A stretch of DNA of 64,000 nucleotides from Legionella maioricensis (GCF_023618015.1 NZ_JAJKBJ010000015.1:18796-82795), one strand, 5' to 3'. Numbered from the stretch's first letter, positions 1 to 9,150 are shown. Notes: generated by a model from the sequence alone, not told the origin. Numbers and translations: made by a program.

Positions 1-1049
1 GGCAATTAAAAAAAATTGACCGGCAAAATAAAACGATTTTAATCCATAATCCCACCGAAACGGATAAGCCATGTGAATTAACTTTGGACTACGATTTATT
101 GATTCTGGCGATTGGCAGCGTCACCAATAACTTCCATACCCCGGGAAGTGATGAGTTTTGTTATTATCTGGATTTTGAGTGGCAAGCAAAAAAAATTCAT
201 CAAGTTTTATTTGAAAAATTAATTTACAACCATTATGAAAAAAATAGAGGACCAATTCAAGTGGCTATTGTTGGTGGCGGGGCAACCGGTGTTGAACTGG
301 CAGCGGAATTACGTACCTCATTAGCGCAATTAAGCGCCTTGATCTCACAGAAATATGCCCCTAAAGAAATTGCCATAATTACTATTGTTGAGGCAGCTTC
401 CCGTATTTTATCTCCCTTACCGGAGAACATTTCTGTTGTAACCCAAAAACAATTAGCCGAAATGAGTATTGATATTTTAACGAATACTCGAATCGTTGAA
501 GTTAAAAAAAATGGCATACTCACTCATGAAAATATCTTTATTCCCGCTGATATGATCATTTGGGTAGCAGGAATCAAAGGACAGGAAAGTGCGAAGAAGC
601 TTGCAGATTTTGAATTTAATAATGCAGGACAAATTAAAGTAAAACCAACGCTACAAACAACAGTTGATGATACGATTTTTGCATTCGGAGATTGTGCCTG
701 TTGCCTTATGCCGGACGGAAAACAAGTTCCGGCACGCGCCCAGGCAGCACATCAGCAGGCCAGCTTATTAGCCCATTCCATTCAACATATTCTAAAAAAG
801 AAAGCGCTGAAACCTTATCGTTATGTGGATTATGGTTCTTTGGTTTCATTAAGTCACGGCGGTACCCACGGTGCACTTATCGTAGGTAATGAAAAAAGCG
901 TGTTTATTACGGGTTTTTTCGCAAGAATGGTTTATTTGTTATTATATAAATCACATCAAGTTAAAATAATTGGCTATTGGAAAGTCAGCGTGATGACGGC
1001 TGCAAATTTTTTAATGCGACGTGTGCGCTCCGCGCTTAAATTGCATTAA
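1..1049 (+). CDS. ndh: Type II NADH dehydrogenase (NDH-2), 3' part, cut by window edge
   Basis: This is a membrane-associated flavoenzyme family that passes electrons from NADH to quinone without pumping protons. The frame is open to the window's left edge, so the first FAD-binding Rossmann motif is missing; an internal TTG at 84 is not the real start. The NADH-binding motif VGGGATGVELAAEL is seen about 70 residues after it, and the second FAD motif DTIFAFGDCA near residue 200. The basic C-terminus (MRRVRSALKLH) fits the amphipathic membrane anchor of the family. The family is clear. Ndh itself is more likely than another NAD(P)/FAD oxidoreductase because of the C-terminal tail. Confidence 0.85.
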   Translation, partial: QLKKIDRQNKTILIHNPTETDKPCELTLDYDLLILAIGSVTNNFHTPGSDEFCYYLDFEWQAKKIHQVLFEKLIYNHYEKNRGPIQVAIVGGGATGVELAAELRTSLAQLSALISQKYAPKEIAIITIVEAASRILSPLPENISVVTQKQLAEMSIDILTNTRIVEVKKNGILTHENIFIPADMIIWVAGIKGQESAKKLADFEFNNAGQIKVKPTLQTTVDDTIFAFGDCACCLMPDGKQVPARAQAAHQQASLLAHSIQHILKKKALKPYRYVDYGSLVSLSHGGTHGALIVGNEKSVFITGFFARMVYLLLYKSHQVKIIGYWKVSVMTAANFLMRRVRSALKLH

Positions 1050-1088
1050 TAAAAATCACACGTTCACCAGATTACTTATGGAGTAAAA

Positions 1089-1538
1089 ATGAAGCGGACC
1101 CCCAATTTAATTTATTTCCTGATCCTAATGATTGTTCACTCAGCAAGCTCAGCTACTGCCTTGCAATCCATGACCAAAGAACAAGTGAGAAAGGCTTTTA
1201 TTAAGAAAACGTTGATCTCTATTCCTACCGATAATCTTAATGGAAAAACCATTAATAATACCTTCACCATGTACATGGATGGTAATGGGACTATTTATGG
1301 AAAAATGTCACTTAAACCACATAACGAACCTCAAACAGATAAAGGGATTTATAGTTTGGAAAATAACGGCACGGTTGCTATAACCTGGGACCACTGGGAC
1401 AGAAAGGAAAAGTTATATGCTCAATTTTTTGAAACTAAAAATGCCTATTTAGCTATAGGAGTTGATAGAGTTTTTCATACTGTGTTTATGAAAGAAAACA
1501 TTTTAAACGGGAACAAAATAAATTTTTCTGCTCAATAA
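1089..1538 (+). CDS. Secreted protein of unknown function, 149 aa
   Basis: I do not recognise the family. The first 25 residues form a signal peptide (KR charge, then LIYFLILMIVHSASSATA), so the mature protein should be periplasmic or exported. The rest is rich in short beta-strand-like stretches around GTIYGKMS, GIYSLENNG and AITWDHW, suggesting a small beta-barrel. It starts 39 bp after the ndh stop, behind a GGAG-like site (tatggagtaaaaatg), and may be cotranscribed with it. No cysteines or catalytic motif stand out. Confidence 0.7.
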   Translation: MKRTPNLIYFLILMIVHSASSATALQSMTKEQVRKAFIKKTLISIPTDNLNGKTINNTFTMYMDGNGTIYGKMSLKPHNEPQTDKGIYSLENNGTVAITWDHWDRKEKLYAQFFETKNAYLAIGVDRVFHTVFMKENILNGNKINFSAQ

Positions 1539-1564
1539 TTTAGAGCGTGTTGATAATCTATCCC

Positions 1565-1635
1565 CTCCCCTGCATGCCGCAGCTTATTCGGCGTTGTTGC
1601 TACAACGCGGCTGCTCATGCAAAGATTTCCCCTAA
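1565..1635. repeat. Imperfect palindromic intergenic repeat
   Basis: Between the two genes a GC-richer block reads gcatgccgcagc at the left and gctgctcatgc at the right, around gttgttgctacaacgc, which is itself an inverted repeat. It looks like a REP-type hairpin, possibly ending transcription of the upstream gene. It has no T-tract. It is unrelated to the ctcgagatgacg element found elsewhere in the window. Confidence 0.4.
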
Positions 1636-1710
1636 ACTTTCATGGGAAATCCCTATTCTGTTATAATTAAGGTAACTCGCATTGTCTAATTAATATAGAG
1701 TATCACCTTA

Positions 1711-2538
1711 ATGAATTCTTCTATTGTTAGTGAATCACAAAGACTTATAACTCAAGCCAATCAATTATTAGCTGACTCACAAGCATTATTGATTGATTTA
1801 GGGGATGATTCTGAATCGTCAGATGCTGCGTCATTTGATATTAATGTCAAGATAATACAGTTGCTATTGGAGTACAGGCTAAGCAGTCAAGATGCGTTGT
1901 CAAAAGTACTTAGCCTTGACCATAACTTAATTGCTTTATTAGGCATAGAACCCAAACACGCTGCCAGTACCAATCTTGATAGGCTTACTTATGCCTTGGG
2001 AAGTGAGGATTTAAGACAAATTTTACATGCCCTTAGCCAACTGGTAGATTATTTGCTGAAAGTCGTCCATTCCTATCAAAAAAATCAGCAACAGTTAAAC
2101 AGATACAATCATATGCATAAGGAAAGCAAACCGTCCAAATTATTAATGGGAATGCAAAAGCTGGTCATGCAACAAAAAAAACTGCTTTCCTTACTTGATG
2201 AGATGGGAAAAAATCTCGAGCAAATAACTCAAGTAGAGGCAATAGGCCCCTTATATGACCATATTGCCGCCTTGAGAGGACCTATTTCACAGTTTTTTCA
2301 GGCCATTCAGCATGGAATCGGTCTGGCACATGAGCTGTACCAAAAAACCAATAAGGAGGTTCCTTTAGAACATTCATTGGCCCATGTGTTGCAACAAATA
2401 GAAGAGGTACTGGAACAAATGCCCTCAATCTATAAACCTCATCCGCACTACCAAGCGCCTCCCCCTGCATTAGAAACCGTAGAGCGTTTGGAGCAAAGGG
2501 CCTCAACTAAACGGCTCAGTCCTTTTTTTAATCATTAA
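1711..2538 (+). CDS. Helical protein of unknown function, 275 aa, effector-like
   Basis: I do not recognise this protein. It is soluble and almost entirely helical: long Leu/Gln-rich heptad-like stretches run from residue 5 to about 245 (SQRLITQANQLLADSQALL, then KLVMQQKKLLSLLDEM). The last 30 residues are basic and Pro/Ser-rich (EQRASTKRLSPFFNH). There is no signal peptide or membrane segment. The shape resembles small coiled-coil Dot/Icm substrates, but there is no domain evidence, and no strict PmrA-like box precedes it. The ATG at 1711 lacks a good Shine-Dalgarno sequence. Confidence 0.65.
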   Translation: MNSSIVSESQRLITQANQLLADSQALLIDLGDDSESSDAASFDINVKIIQLLLEYRLSSQDALSKVLSLDHNLIALLGIEPKHAASTNLDRLTYALGSEDLRQILHALSQLVDYLLKVVHSYQKNQQQLNRYNHMHKESKPSKLLMGMQKLVMQQKKLLSLLDEMGKNLEQITQVEAIGPLYDHIAALRGPISQFFQAIQHGIGLAHELYQKTNKEVPLEHSLAHVLQQIEEVLEQMPSIYKPHPHYQAPPPALETVERLEQRASTKRLSPFFNH

Positions 2539-2609
2539 ATTCTGTAGGTGCGGCTATCTATGAAAATGAAGATTCCTCAAACCAACTTAATCTATTTTAT
2601 TTTAACAAT

Positions 2610-3899
2610 TTAAATAGGCTGATTAATCCATTTTTCTTGTAAGGATGTCTCCTCGCTGATCTTATTTTCCTGATAAAACATTGCGCTTATTAAAGAAATC
2701 CCTATGCCAATTAAGGGATAGACCGTTACAGCTAATGGATTGGCAAATACTTTAATAAGTAAGGTCACAAAAAATTGGGCAAAAGATCCAAATAACAATA
2801 CCGAAACGTTAACACCGAGTGATAAACAAGTTGAGCGAATATTAAAAGAAAATAACTCGGTTATTGCAGCTTGAATTGCACCATAATAGATAGATAGTGA
2901 AAAGCAAATAATACATTGAATAATGACAAGTCGTTGAAATGAAGGGGCTGCATTAAGCCATAAAAAACAAGGATAGATTTCAATAAAACAGCACACCATA
3001 GAAAGTAATAAAAGATTTTTTCTTCCCATTTTGTCGGATAACCAACCAAAGCAGGGAATCAATACAATCATCAGGCCTACCCCCATTAAGGTAGAAGCGT
3101 AAGCATCAGAAACATTAAGATGTAAATACATAGACACATAGGTGGGCATGTAGGATAAAAGGACATACATCGCCACACTTCCACCACTAACTAACCCGAT
3201 GACTATAAATAAATTTTGTATGTTGTGTCGTACCGCATATAACAATGAACTGGGTACTTTTGGGGAAACAATCAAAATGGGATCTTTTAAGTATTGTCGA
3301 ATATAGACGCCAATAGGAATGATTACTAAACCAATAAGAAATGGAAGACGCCATCCCCAATCTTCAATTTGAGATGCTGATAAACTTTTTGCTAATGAAA
3401 TACCCACAATTAAGCTAGCCAGTACGGCAATCATCTGACTAAAGGTATGCATAGAGCAATAAAAGCCCCTTTTGTCAGGCGGTGCAGACTCGAATAAAAT
3501 AACAGGTGAAATACCACACTCCCCACCAGCAGAAAATCCCTGGATAAGTCTGGCAAATAAAATAATCAATGGAGCAATAATCCCTACTTGATTGTAGGTT
3601 GGTGCAAAAGAAATCAAAGTCAACGCAATGATCATTAATGCAATAGACCAATTCATTGCTCTAATCCGACCATATTTATCCGCAACCACACCTAAAACAA
3701 TACCGCCCAAAGGACGCATCAAAAATGCTACTCCAAAAGTCGCGGTTATCGCTAACAGGGAATTTAAATCGTTTGTGCTGGGAAAAAATATCTTGGCTAA
3801 GTACACACTTAAAAAGGAATAAACAAAATAATCATACCATTCAATTGCATTACCCATAATAATCGCTGTAATTTTTTTAAATGATAAAGTGTGACTCAT
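2610..3899 (-). CDS. MFS transporter, metabolite:H+ symporter (ProP-like) family
   Basis: This is an inner-membrane carrier of about 12 helices that couples solute uptake to protons. The family signature NAIEWYDYFVYSFLSVYLAK opens the first helix. The loop 2-3 motif (RPLGGIVLGVVADKYGR) and a second half-repeat GWLSDKMGRK are intact. The substrate cannot be read; relatives move proline/betaine, citrate, ketoglutarate or shikimate. The ATG at 3899 (MSHTLSF) is preferred over an in-frame start 16 codons upstream because the family begins just before the NAIEWYDY motif. The gene is monocistronic and converges on the helical protein upstream. Confidence 0.85.
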   Translation of the reverse strand: MSHTLSFKKITAIIMGNAIEWYDYFVYSFLSVYLAKIFFPSTNDLNSLLAITATFGVAFLMRPLGGIVLGVVADKYGRIRAMNWSIALMIIALTLISFAPTYNQVGIIAPLIILFARLIQGFSAGGECGISPVILFESAPPDKRGFYCSMHTFSQMIAVLASLIVGISLAKSLSASQIEDWGWRLPFLIGLVIIPIGVYIRQYLKDPILIVSPKVPSSLLYAVRHNIQNLFIVIGLVSGGSVAMYVLLSYMPTYVSMYLHLNVSDAYASTLMGVGLMIVLIPCFGWLSDKMGRKNLLLLSMVCCFIEIYPCFLWLNAAPSFQRLVIIQCIICFSLSIYYGAIQAAITELFSFNIRSTCLSLGVNVSVLLFGSFAQFFVTLLIKVFANPLAVTVYPLIGIGISLISAMFYQENKISEETSLQEKWINQPI

Positions 3900-4076
3900 A
3901 AACTGATTTCTTCTAAAAGGGATGATACATTTCAGGCAGGGCGACACAGGCAGTTAAGCAAATAGATCACCCAGCATATCAGGCACTATTTTAGCATATT
4001 TAATTGTTTGGGTTAATTCCATGCTGTTTATCTATAATTCGAATAAACCAGCCTCTATGAAATTAACCCTTAGGGC

Positions 4077-5078
4077 CTAGACGGTAACGACGATTTTACC
4101 AATCTGTTCGTTTGACTCCATATAGCGATGTGCGTCTACAATGTGATCCAATTCAAAAGTGCGCGCAATTTTAGGTTTAAATACCCCCTTTTGCAAACGA
4201 TCAAAAACGTATTTTTCAGCTTGTGCGCGTGATTGTGGATTAGCGACTAATTCAAACAAGGTATAACCTCGAATAGTAAGTCCTTTAGACAATGCAATAG
4301 ACAATGGGAATGGAGTTGGCTCAGGTGCCAAAGCGCCATATTCAAAAATAATCCCTTCTTGGGCAGCTGCTTCTGCAAGTTTATTTAATCCTTGCCCCCC
4401 AATAGGATCAAAAATAATTCTTGCCCCCTTCCCTCCAGTAATTTTATTTACTTGAGCCACTAAGTCCTCATCATCAGTTGCAATCACATGATTGGCGCCC
4501 AAAGACAGTAATTCTTCCTTTTTGCTCCTCCGACGTGTAACTGCAATGCTGACTGCGCCCTGATCTCGGACAATGTCAATGGCTGCGATGCCCACACTAC
4601 TGCTTGCTGCCGTAATTAGAACATAATCTTCTTTGGTCATTTTGCCAAAATGAATTAATGCGCCGTAAGCTGTAAGATATTGCATCCAAATTGACGTGGC
4701 TTCGCTAAACGACAATTTCTCCGGATAGGCAGCCAAAGCATAAGCCGGAACGATCGCGACTTCACCATAAACACCATATTTACCCACGTCAAAGCAGGGA
4801 ACAGTACTGAATTTATGCCCAATTATGTTTTTATCCACATCCGTACCAACGGCTTCGACAATACCCGATGCTTCATAACCAATATTCGAGGGTAAATGAG
4901 GCTGCACCAGATAATTTCCACGGCGAAACATGACTTCTGCGCGATTTAAACCAATTGCTTTAACTCTTAATCTTACTTCACCTTTCTTAGGCTCTGGCAA
5001 GGACATTTCATCCAATTGCAATACCTCAGGCCCGCCTACTTCATGAAAACGAACTATTTTAACCTTGGAATCTAACAT
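4077..5078 (-). CDS. NADPH:quinone oxidoreductase, zinc-free MDR family
   Basis: This is a medium-chain dehydrogenase/reductase of 333 residues. The N-terminal GroES-like half contains GLNRAEVMFRRGNY and IGYEASGIVEAVG, and the Rossmann half has the nucleotide motif TAASSSVGIAAI. The structural and catalytic zinc ligands of alcohol dehydrogenases are absent, which points to the quinone-reductase/crotonyl-type branch. It reduces quinones or enones using NADPH in the cytosol. A clear aaggaa site precedes the ATG. No operon partner is evident. Confidence 0.85.
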   Translation of the reverse strand: MLDSKVKIVRFHEVGGPEVLQLDEMSLPEPKKGEVRLRVKAIGLNRAEVMFRRGNYLVQPHLPSNIGYEASGIVEAVGTDVDKNIIGHKFSTVPCFDVGKYGVYGEVAIVPAYALAAYPEKLSFSEATSIWMQYLTAYGALIHFGKMTKEDYVLITAASSSVGIAAIDIVRDQGAVSIAVTRRRSKKEELLSLGANHVIATDDEDLVAQVNKITGGKGARIIFDPIGGQGLNKLAEAAAQEGIIFEYGALAPEPTPFPLSIALSKGLTIRGYTLFELVANPQSRAQAEKYVFDRLQKGVFKPKIARTFELDHIVDAHRYMESNEQIGKIVVTV

Positions 5079-5248
5079 AACATTTCCTTGTCTATTAAAT
5101 TGAGCGGGACTAAGAATATAACTTAAAATCCATAGTTTTTAATAGACTTTAATTCAACAGATACAGTTATAGAAAAGAAATTTTTCGCATCCAAGAGAAA
5201 AGGTCGACAAAAATTACGTCGCGCTAAAAATGCAGAGGCTCAACTACC

Positions 5249-5638
5249 TTAGGAACGTTTAAATCCTAAGTAAGTTAGCAGTGCTCCAAGAAGAAAATCA
5301 AAACTAGCGCTTGCGTAAGCAAAATTCAGATGATGCACAAAGCTCAGAGACAGATGATCAATGAACTCTGGAAAAAAGATAATGCTTGCGCCTTTGAACA
5401 AAGTCAGCCAGGCAATAATCGTGATAATCAATCGCCAGTGCAGCTCCCAAACATTATGACTTACTACCATTAATAACCCGAGAATCAGCGTAAAAAAGCC
5501 TGTAACAAACATTAATGGGGCATCATTAACCAGCTTATAAACATAACGCGTAAACTGATGCATATCCACAAACATGGCAACACCTATAATGAGCAGATAG
5601 AGTCCAAGCACTTTGCTTAAGAATTTAGAGGTATCCAT
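5249..5638 (-). CDS. Small inner-membrane protein, four predicted helices
   Basis: This 129-residue hydrophobic protein has about four membrane helices: LGLYLLIIGVAMFVD, PLMFVTGFFTLILGLLMV, RLIITIIAWLTLFKGA and ASFDFLLGALLTYLGF. I do not recognise a family. A strong gggag site lies 7 bases before the ATG. It is separated from its neighbour by the repeat field at 5802-6050, so it is probably a single-gene unit. Confidence 0.7.
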   Translation of the reverse strand: MDTSKFLSKVLGLYLLIIGVAMFVDMHQFTRYVYKLVNDAPLMFVTGFFTLILGLLMVVSHNVWELHWRLIITIIAWLTLFKGASIIFFPEFIDHLSLSFVHHLNFAYASASFDFLLGALLTYLGFKRS

Positions 5639-5801
5639 ATTAGTGCTCCCTAAAAATTTTTAATAACAATCAAACAAGTAATACGCTGTTTTAAAAGAAT
5701 TATTAACTTTATCATCCATCTATAAAGTATAGAATAAACTACAGGGAAAGGTAAAAGTGGCTAATTTATAATCAGGGCAGGCGAGCCTTCCTCCACGCGT
5801 C

Positions 5802-5885
5802 CGTCATCTCGAGCTTTAGCGAGAGATCTCCTGAATGCGGTATGTGCTATATCCAGGAGATCTCTCGCTAAAGCTCGAGATGACG
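5802..5885. repeat. Palindromic element with perfect 32-bp arms
   Basis: The arms 5802-5833 and 5854-5885 are exact reverse complements around a 20-bp loop. Each arm carries gagagatctcctg and its outer end is cgtcatctcgag (ctcgagatgacg on the right). This is the best-preserved copy of an element seen in degraded form at 12754, 18980, 19738, 22404, 32488 and 32630. It has no coding capacity. The transcript would fold into a very stable hairpin, so it could also stop transcription. Confidence 0.85.
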
Positions 5886-6050
5886 TGAGGTGGCTCAAGG
5901 CAACGTGAGGTGGCTCGAGGCAACATGAGGTGGCTCAAGGCAACATGAGGTGGCTCGAGGCAACATGAGGTGGCTCAAGGCAACATGAGGTAGCTCAAGG
6001 CAACATGAGGTAGCTCAAAGGCAACGTGAGGTGGCTCGAGGCAACGTGGA
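5874..6050. repeat. 20-bp tandem array grown from the palindrome end
   Basis: Eight units follow head to tail, plus a partial ninth. The first, ctcgagatgacgtgaggtgg, begins inside the palindrome arm. Later units read ctcaaggcaacgtgaggtgg and close variants. One unit (6014-6034) has an extra A and is 21 bp. The array overlaps the palindrome by 12 bp, showing that the amplified unit includes the element's own terminus. There are no unique spacers, so this is not a CRISPR array. Confidence 0.9.
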
Positions 6051-6081
6051 AAATACCGATGATGAAAGAGAAACCTTTTCA

Positions 6082-6552
6082 TTATTTCTTTGTCGGTGTA
6101 GAAGGCAACAAATAAAGGGTCAGATAAGTCAATAACTGGAATCCGCCCTGAACCATATGATTTTCTTCCAAATCAAATTTCATTACCAGTTGATCAGCCA
6201 GGAAGAAAGCAAGCCAGTAGCCAAGAGAAACAATAAAAGCTATATCAGCCCGACGCATCCAGATTTTAGAGTCTTTATTCAAACCAACACAGGCCCAACA
6301 AAAAACGACAGTAGAAAGCAAAGACCAAAGCAATATACCTATAAAAAGCAACGGGGGACCCCATTCTGGCAGAGGATACATTTTTAATGAGTTGAGTAAA
6401 AAAGGATAATTGGTATCCGGCGCCCAGCTTTTTATCAGCCAACCAAAGTGAGCCAGACTCCCAACTATATCTGTCCATAAGGCAGTAAGCCACCATAATG
6501 CCCAAAAAATAATGATCATTTTTTTAAAGGCTTCTTTATTGTCTTGTAACAT
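6082..6552 (-). CDS. Membrane protein of unknown function, 156 aa
   Basis: Four membrane helices are visible (IIIFWALWWLTALWTDIVG, PPLLFIGILLWSLLSTVVF, IAFIVSLGYWLAFFLADQL and GGFQLLTYLTLYLLP), with few charged residues. The family is not recognised. The gene ends within 40 bp of the 20-bp tandem array. The ATG at 6552 has only a weak ribosome site. Confidence 0.65.
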   Translation of the reverse strand: MLQDNKEAFKKMIIIFWALWWLTALWTDIVGSLAHFGWLIKSWAPDTNYPFLLNSLKMYPLPEWGPPLLFIGILLWSLLSTVVFCWACVGLNKDSKIWMRRADIAFIVSLGYWLAFFLADQLVMKFDLEENHMVQGGFQLLTYLTLYLLPSTPTKK

Positions 6553-6718
6553 AAAGTATCAATATGTCCTTACAGCGAAATGACTCATTAATTTAGCAAA
6601 CTTTTCTGGAATGAAATAGGTTATATTAATAATTTGTTCAAAGGCGCAATTTTACTCTCATCATCCGAAATATTTTCCCTCTCATCTCAAGCCCCTGGAT
6701 AGGTCTATTGTTCGCTAA

Positions 6719-6747
6719 TTGACAAGTGTCATTGTTCCACTTAGAGT
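6719..6747 (+). promoter_or_regulatory. Sigma-70 promoter of the solute-binding protein gene
   Basis: TTGACA at 6719-6724 is a perfect -35 hexamer. A 17-bp spacer follows, then TAGAGT at 6742-6747 (four of six to TATAAT). The -35 sits on a small palindrome, gacaagtgtc, which could be an operator half. It lies 29 bp before the ATG at 6776. Confidence 0.5.
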
Positions 6748-6775
6748 CTAAACATCTCTTTGAAGGATTTAAAAC

Positions 6776-7519
6776 ATGAAGTTGATAGTATTTATTATCT
6801 TATTTATAAGCAATATTTTTGCTTATGGCCAATCACTTAAGGTCGGAGTATTACAATTTGCCCCACCTTTTTCATCAAAATCGGATACTACCAATCATTA
6901 TTATGGTTTTGTAGTCGACCTGATGAATGTTATTTGCCAGCGACTTAACTATAAATGCGAGTTCGTCCCCATCCCCGCAAGCGGTGAGTTTGATGCACTA
7001 GATAAAGGTGTTTTGGATGTTACATTCACACCAAGCCCGATTACTGCCTCATTATTATCGGATAAATATATATTTAGCTTACCTTATTTAGCCAGCCATG
7101 GGCAATTTTTAGCCTTAGAATCTGACCCCGTCCATAGCACGGCCGATATTCATGATAAAAAAATTGGTTTTTTTAAATTCAATTTCGCTGAGTCAGAGAT
7201 ATTGAATAAATACAGCACTAATAACAAGTTTGTAGAGTTCACCGATCCTGCTGAATTATTAAATGCCCTCCTGGCAAAAAACATCGATCTTATTTTGATC
7301 AATCATTATGCAGCTAAATATATGGTAAACATTAGCGAATCCAAGGTAAAACTGGTTGGCGATAAAATTCCTATAGGAAGCGGATACGGAATCATTACTC
7401 TTAAACGTAATATTGTATTAATTAATAAAATAAATAATATCCTGCTCGATATGGAAAAAGATGGCAGTTATTTGAAAGTTTTTAATGAATATTTTGGTTC
7501 TAATTCAAAGCTGCAGTAA
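6776..7519 (+). CDS. Periplasmic amino-acid-type solute-binding protein (family 3)
   Basis: This is a 247-residue extracellular solute-binding protein. The signal peptide (LIVFIILFISNIFAYGQ) is followed by LKVGVLQFAPPFS. The family's N-lobe (GFVVDLMNVICQRL, then GVLDVTFTPSPIT) and hinge return (IGSGYGIITLKRN, then INNILLDMEKDGSY) are in order. It would capture a polar amino acid or small ligand in the periplasm for an ABC importer, but no permease or ATPase lies beside it, so it is an orphan binding protein. The gaagga site before 6776 fixes the start. Confidence 0.85.
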   Translation: MKLIVFIILFISNIFAYGQSLKVGVLQFAPPFSSKSDTTNHYYGFVVDLMNVICQRLNYKCEFVPIPASGEFDALDKGVLDVTFTPSPITASLLSDKYIFSLPYLASHGQFLALESDPVHSTADIHDKKIGFFKFNFAESEILNKYSTNNKFVEFTDPAELLNALLAKNIDLILINHYAAKYMVNISESKVKLVGDKIPIGSGYGIITLKRNIVLINKINNILLDMEKDGSYLKVFNEYFGSNSKLQ

Positions 7520-7573
7520 TAAAGATCTATTACCAAGGTATGAGTATTATTAATATGACTGACTAATGTCCAT

Positions 7574-7606
7574 CTTAAGCTTCTCTTAATAATTTACGAG
7601 TAGAAT
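7574..7606 (+). promoter_or_regulatory. PmrA-like tandem box with -10 hexamer
   Basis: cttaagctt (7574-7582), two bases, cttaataat (7585-7593), exactly 7 bases, then TAGAAT (7601-7606). This matches the remembered Legionella PmrA consensus cTTAATatT-N2-cTTAATatT at most positions. The same spacing is found before the genes at 12579 and 23688. The ATG of the effector-like gene is 33 bp downstream. Confidence 0.65.
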
Positions 7607-7639
7607 TTTAAGATTGTCTTACAGGTAGTAGAGAGATTT

Positions 7640-9082
7640 ATGTTAGAGGTTAATATTTGGTTTTCCACACCCTACCGTTTTGGTAAAAGAATTAAACATG
7701 GAGTTTTTGGTCCCTTCTTCGCCTCCGAAGAAAAAGGTGAAAATGTTGGCCATGCTAATTTTGTATTATCAGTTGATGAGCGTTCAAAAATCTATGAAAG
7801 ATTAGCAGCCAATCCCTGTGGCCTCCAGGTAACTCATAGCCTGGAAATTATTCCTGAAATTAGAGATGGGGAAACAAGGCGATACTACGCTCCAAAAACT
7901 GTTAAGAGTCTTCAAATAGACCATAGCTTCTGGCCCGTTTCGGTGCCTCCTAACAGCAGTATATTAAAAGATATCCTGCATCTTATGCATCTGGGAAAAG
8001 GTAGTAAAGGAGTTGCACCAGTATTGGGTACGCATGCTTTCGATATGCAAAGAGAAGATAGAGGAACCAAAACCTCCAAAATTGAACGGCGAGATTCGCA
8101 GTACGCAATAGATAAGGCGGCTTTGGTTAAAGAGCAGCAGGAAAATATCGCCTTGGCATTTGAAATTAGTAACTTAAGAACCCAGCTAGACAATAAGCTT
8201 GCATGGGAAGGTACTTTGAAAGAAGTCATTGTGAAGAAATCGGCACTGAAAACAGAACAGGAAAAACTATTTAAAACTTATCCGTTAGATGTCGCTGAGT
8301 TAAAAAAACAAATCACTCAAACCAGTAATAAGCTCAATGAAAACAAAAAGAAAATAGGCTTTCTTGACAAAAAATTAAGTTATTCAACCAGTCTCTCTAC
8401 ACCTGATAGTGAAACAATTAAAGAATCCAGCAGTGGAAAAGAACAGTTGTTAAATCTGGAAAAGGAACAACAACAACTGAAGTTACTATTAAATGAATTG
8501 AAAAAAAAATTAGTACAAGTACAACGAGAATATGCAGATAAGAAAAATGCCGTTCAAAAAGAATTAAATCACGTTCATGACACGATCACTTGTTTACAAA
8601 AATGGATTCAGGGCAGTGTTGAAAAAGTAAAAAATAGAGATGAACAAACTCTGAAATTGCTAGAGGAACACTATCAGCAACAAGAAGAGATGACGAAACG
8701 AAAAGAAACTGTTTTCAATAGAACCTATGAGACCATCGGTCTTCATCCGGATCATTCAATTAATTTACCTACCAGCGAAAGCGGCTTAAATTTTTATATT
8801 AATGAAGAGGCAGTTACAGCTGCTATGCAAAAAGAAACCGGCAGAAATTATTCTCTTGTTCGCAACAACTGCGTTTCAAGTGCAAAACGATGTTTATTGG
8901 CAGGTATTGAGCATCTAAAAGATGACTTGCAAGAAAACGGTGTACCAGAAAGCTTTTTTAAAATGAAGGCTGTGGAGACCTGTAAAGGATTTAGAACCTG
9001 GGTGAAACAATTAGAAAAAGAACTGATAAAACTTAATTCTTCTGTCGAAATAAGCCACTGCCCCCCCCAACCAATGGTGTAA
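7640..9082 (+). CDS. Candidate Dot/Icm effector with permuted-papain-like His/Cys motifs and a coiled coil
   Basis: I do not recognise a named family. Residues 35-45 read NVGHANFVLSV, with His38, and residues about 404-415 read YSLVRNNCVSSA, with Cys411. The order GH...Y-x-L-x-NC is that of circularly permuted papain-like hydrolases (NlpC/P60, LRAT, PPPDE, DUF4105 groups). In between, residues about 150-360 form a long charged coiled coil (EQEKLFKTYPLDVAELKKQ and similar). There is no signal peptide. A PmrA-like promoter precedes it, and an 8-C tract lies near the stop (9061-9068). The function is inferred; the effector status rests on promoter and architecture. Confidence 0.75.
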   Translation: MLEVNIWFSTPYRFGKRIKHGVFGPFFASEEKGENVGHANFVLSVDERSKIYERLAANPCGLQVTHSLEIIPEIRDGETRRYYAPKTVKSLQIDHSFWPVSVPPNSSILKDILHLMHLGKGSKGVAPVLGTHAFDMQREDRGTKTSKIERRDSQYAIDKAALVKEQQENIALAFEISNLRTQLDNKLAWEGTLKEVIVKKSALKTEQEKLFKTYPLDVAELKKQITQTSNKLNENKKKIGFLDKKLSYSTSLSTPDSETIKESSSGKEQLLNLEKEQQQLKLLLNELKKKLVQVQREYADKKNAVQKELNHVHDTITCLQKWIQGSVEKVKNRDEQTLKLLEEHYQQQEEMTKRKETVFNRTYETIGLHPDHSINLPTSESGLNFYINEEAVTAAMQKETGRNYSLVRNNCVSSAKRCLLAGIEHLKDDLQENGVPESFFKMKAVETCKGFRTWVKQLEKELIKLNSSVEISHCPPQPMV

Positions 9083-9130
9083 TCAAATCGAGACGTATTG
9101 CTTATCCTCATCACATTCATTAAGATGCCA

Positions 9131-9150
9131 TAGGCCGGGCCCCCGGCCTA
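9131..9150 (+). terminator. Terminator-like GC hairpin
   Basis: The sequence taggccggg, cc, cccggccta forms a perfect 9-bp GC-rich stem 48 bp after the preceding stop codon. Only a weak T-rich tail (atgatttat) follows, so strength as a rho-independent terminator is uncertain. Confidence 0.5.

Noticed and set aside
5874..6050. CRISPR array
   Set aside because: Units of 19-21 bp follow head to tail with no unique spacers, and no cas genes are nearby. The same holds for 32777-32947.
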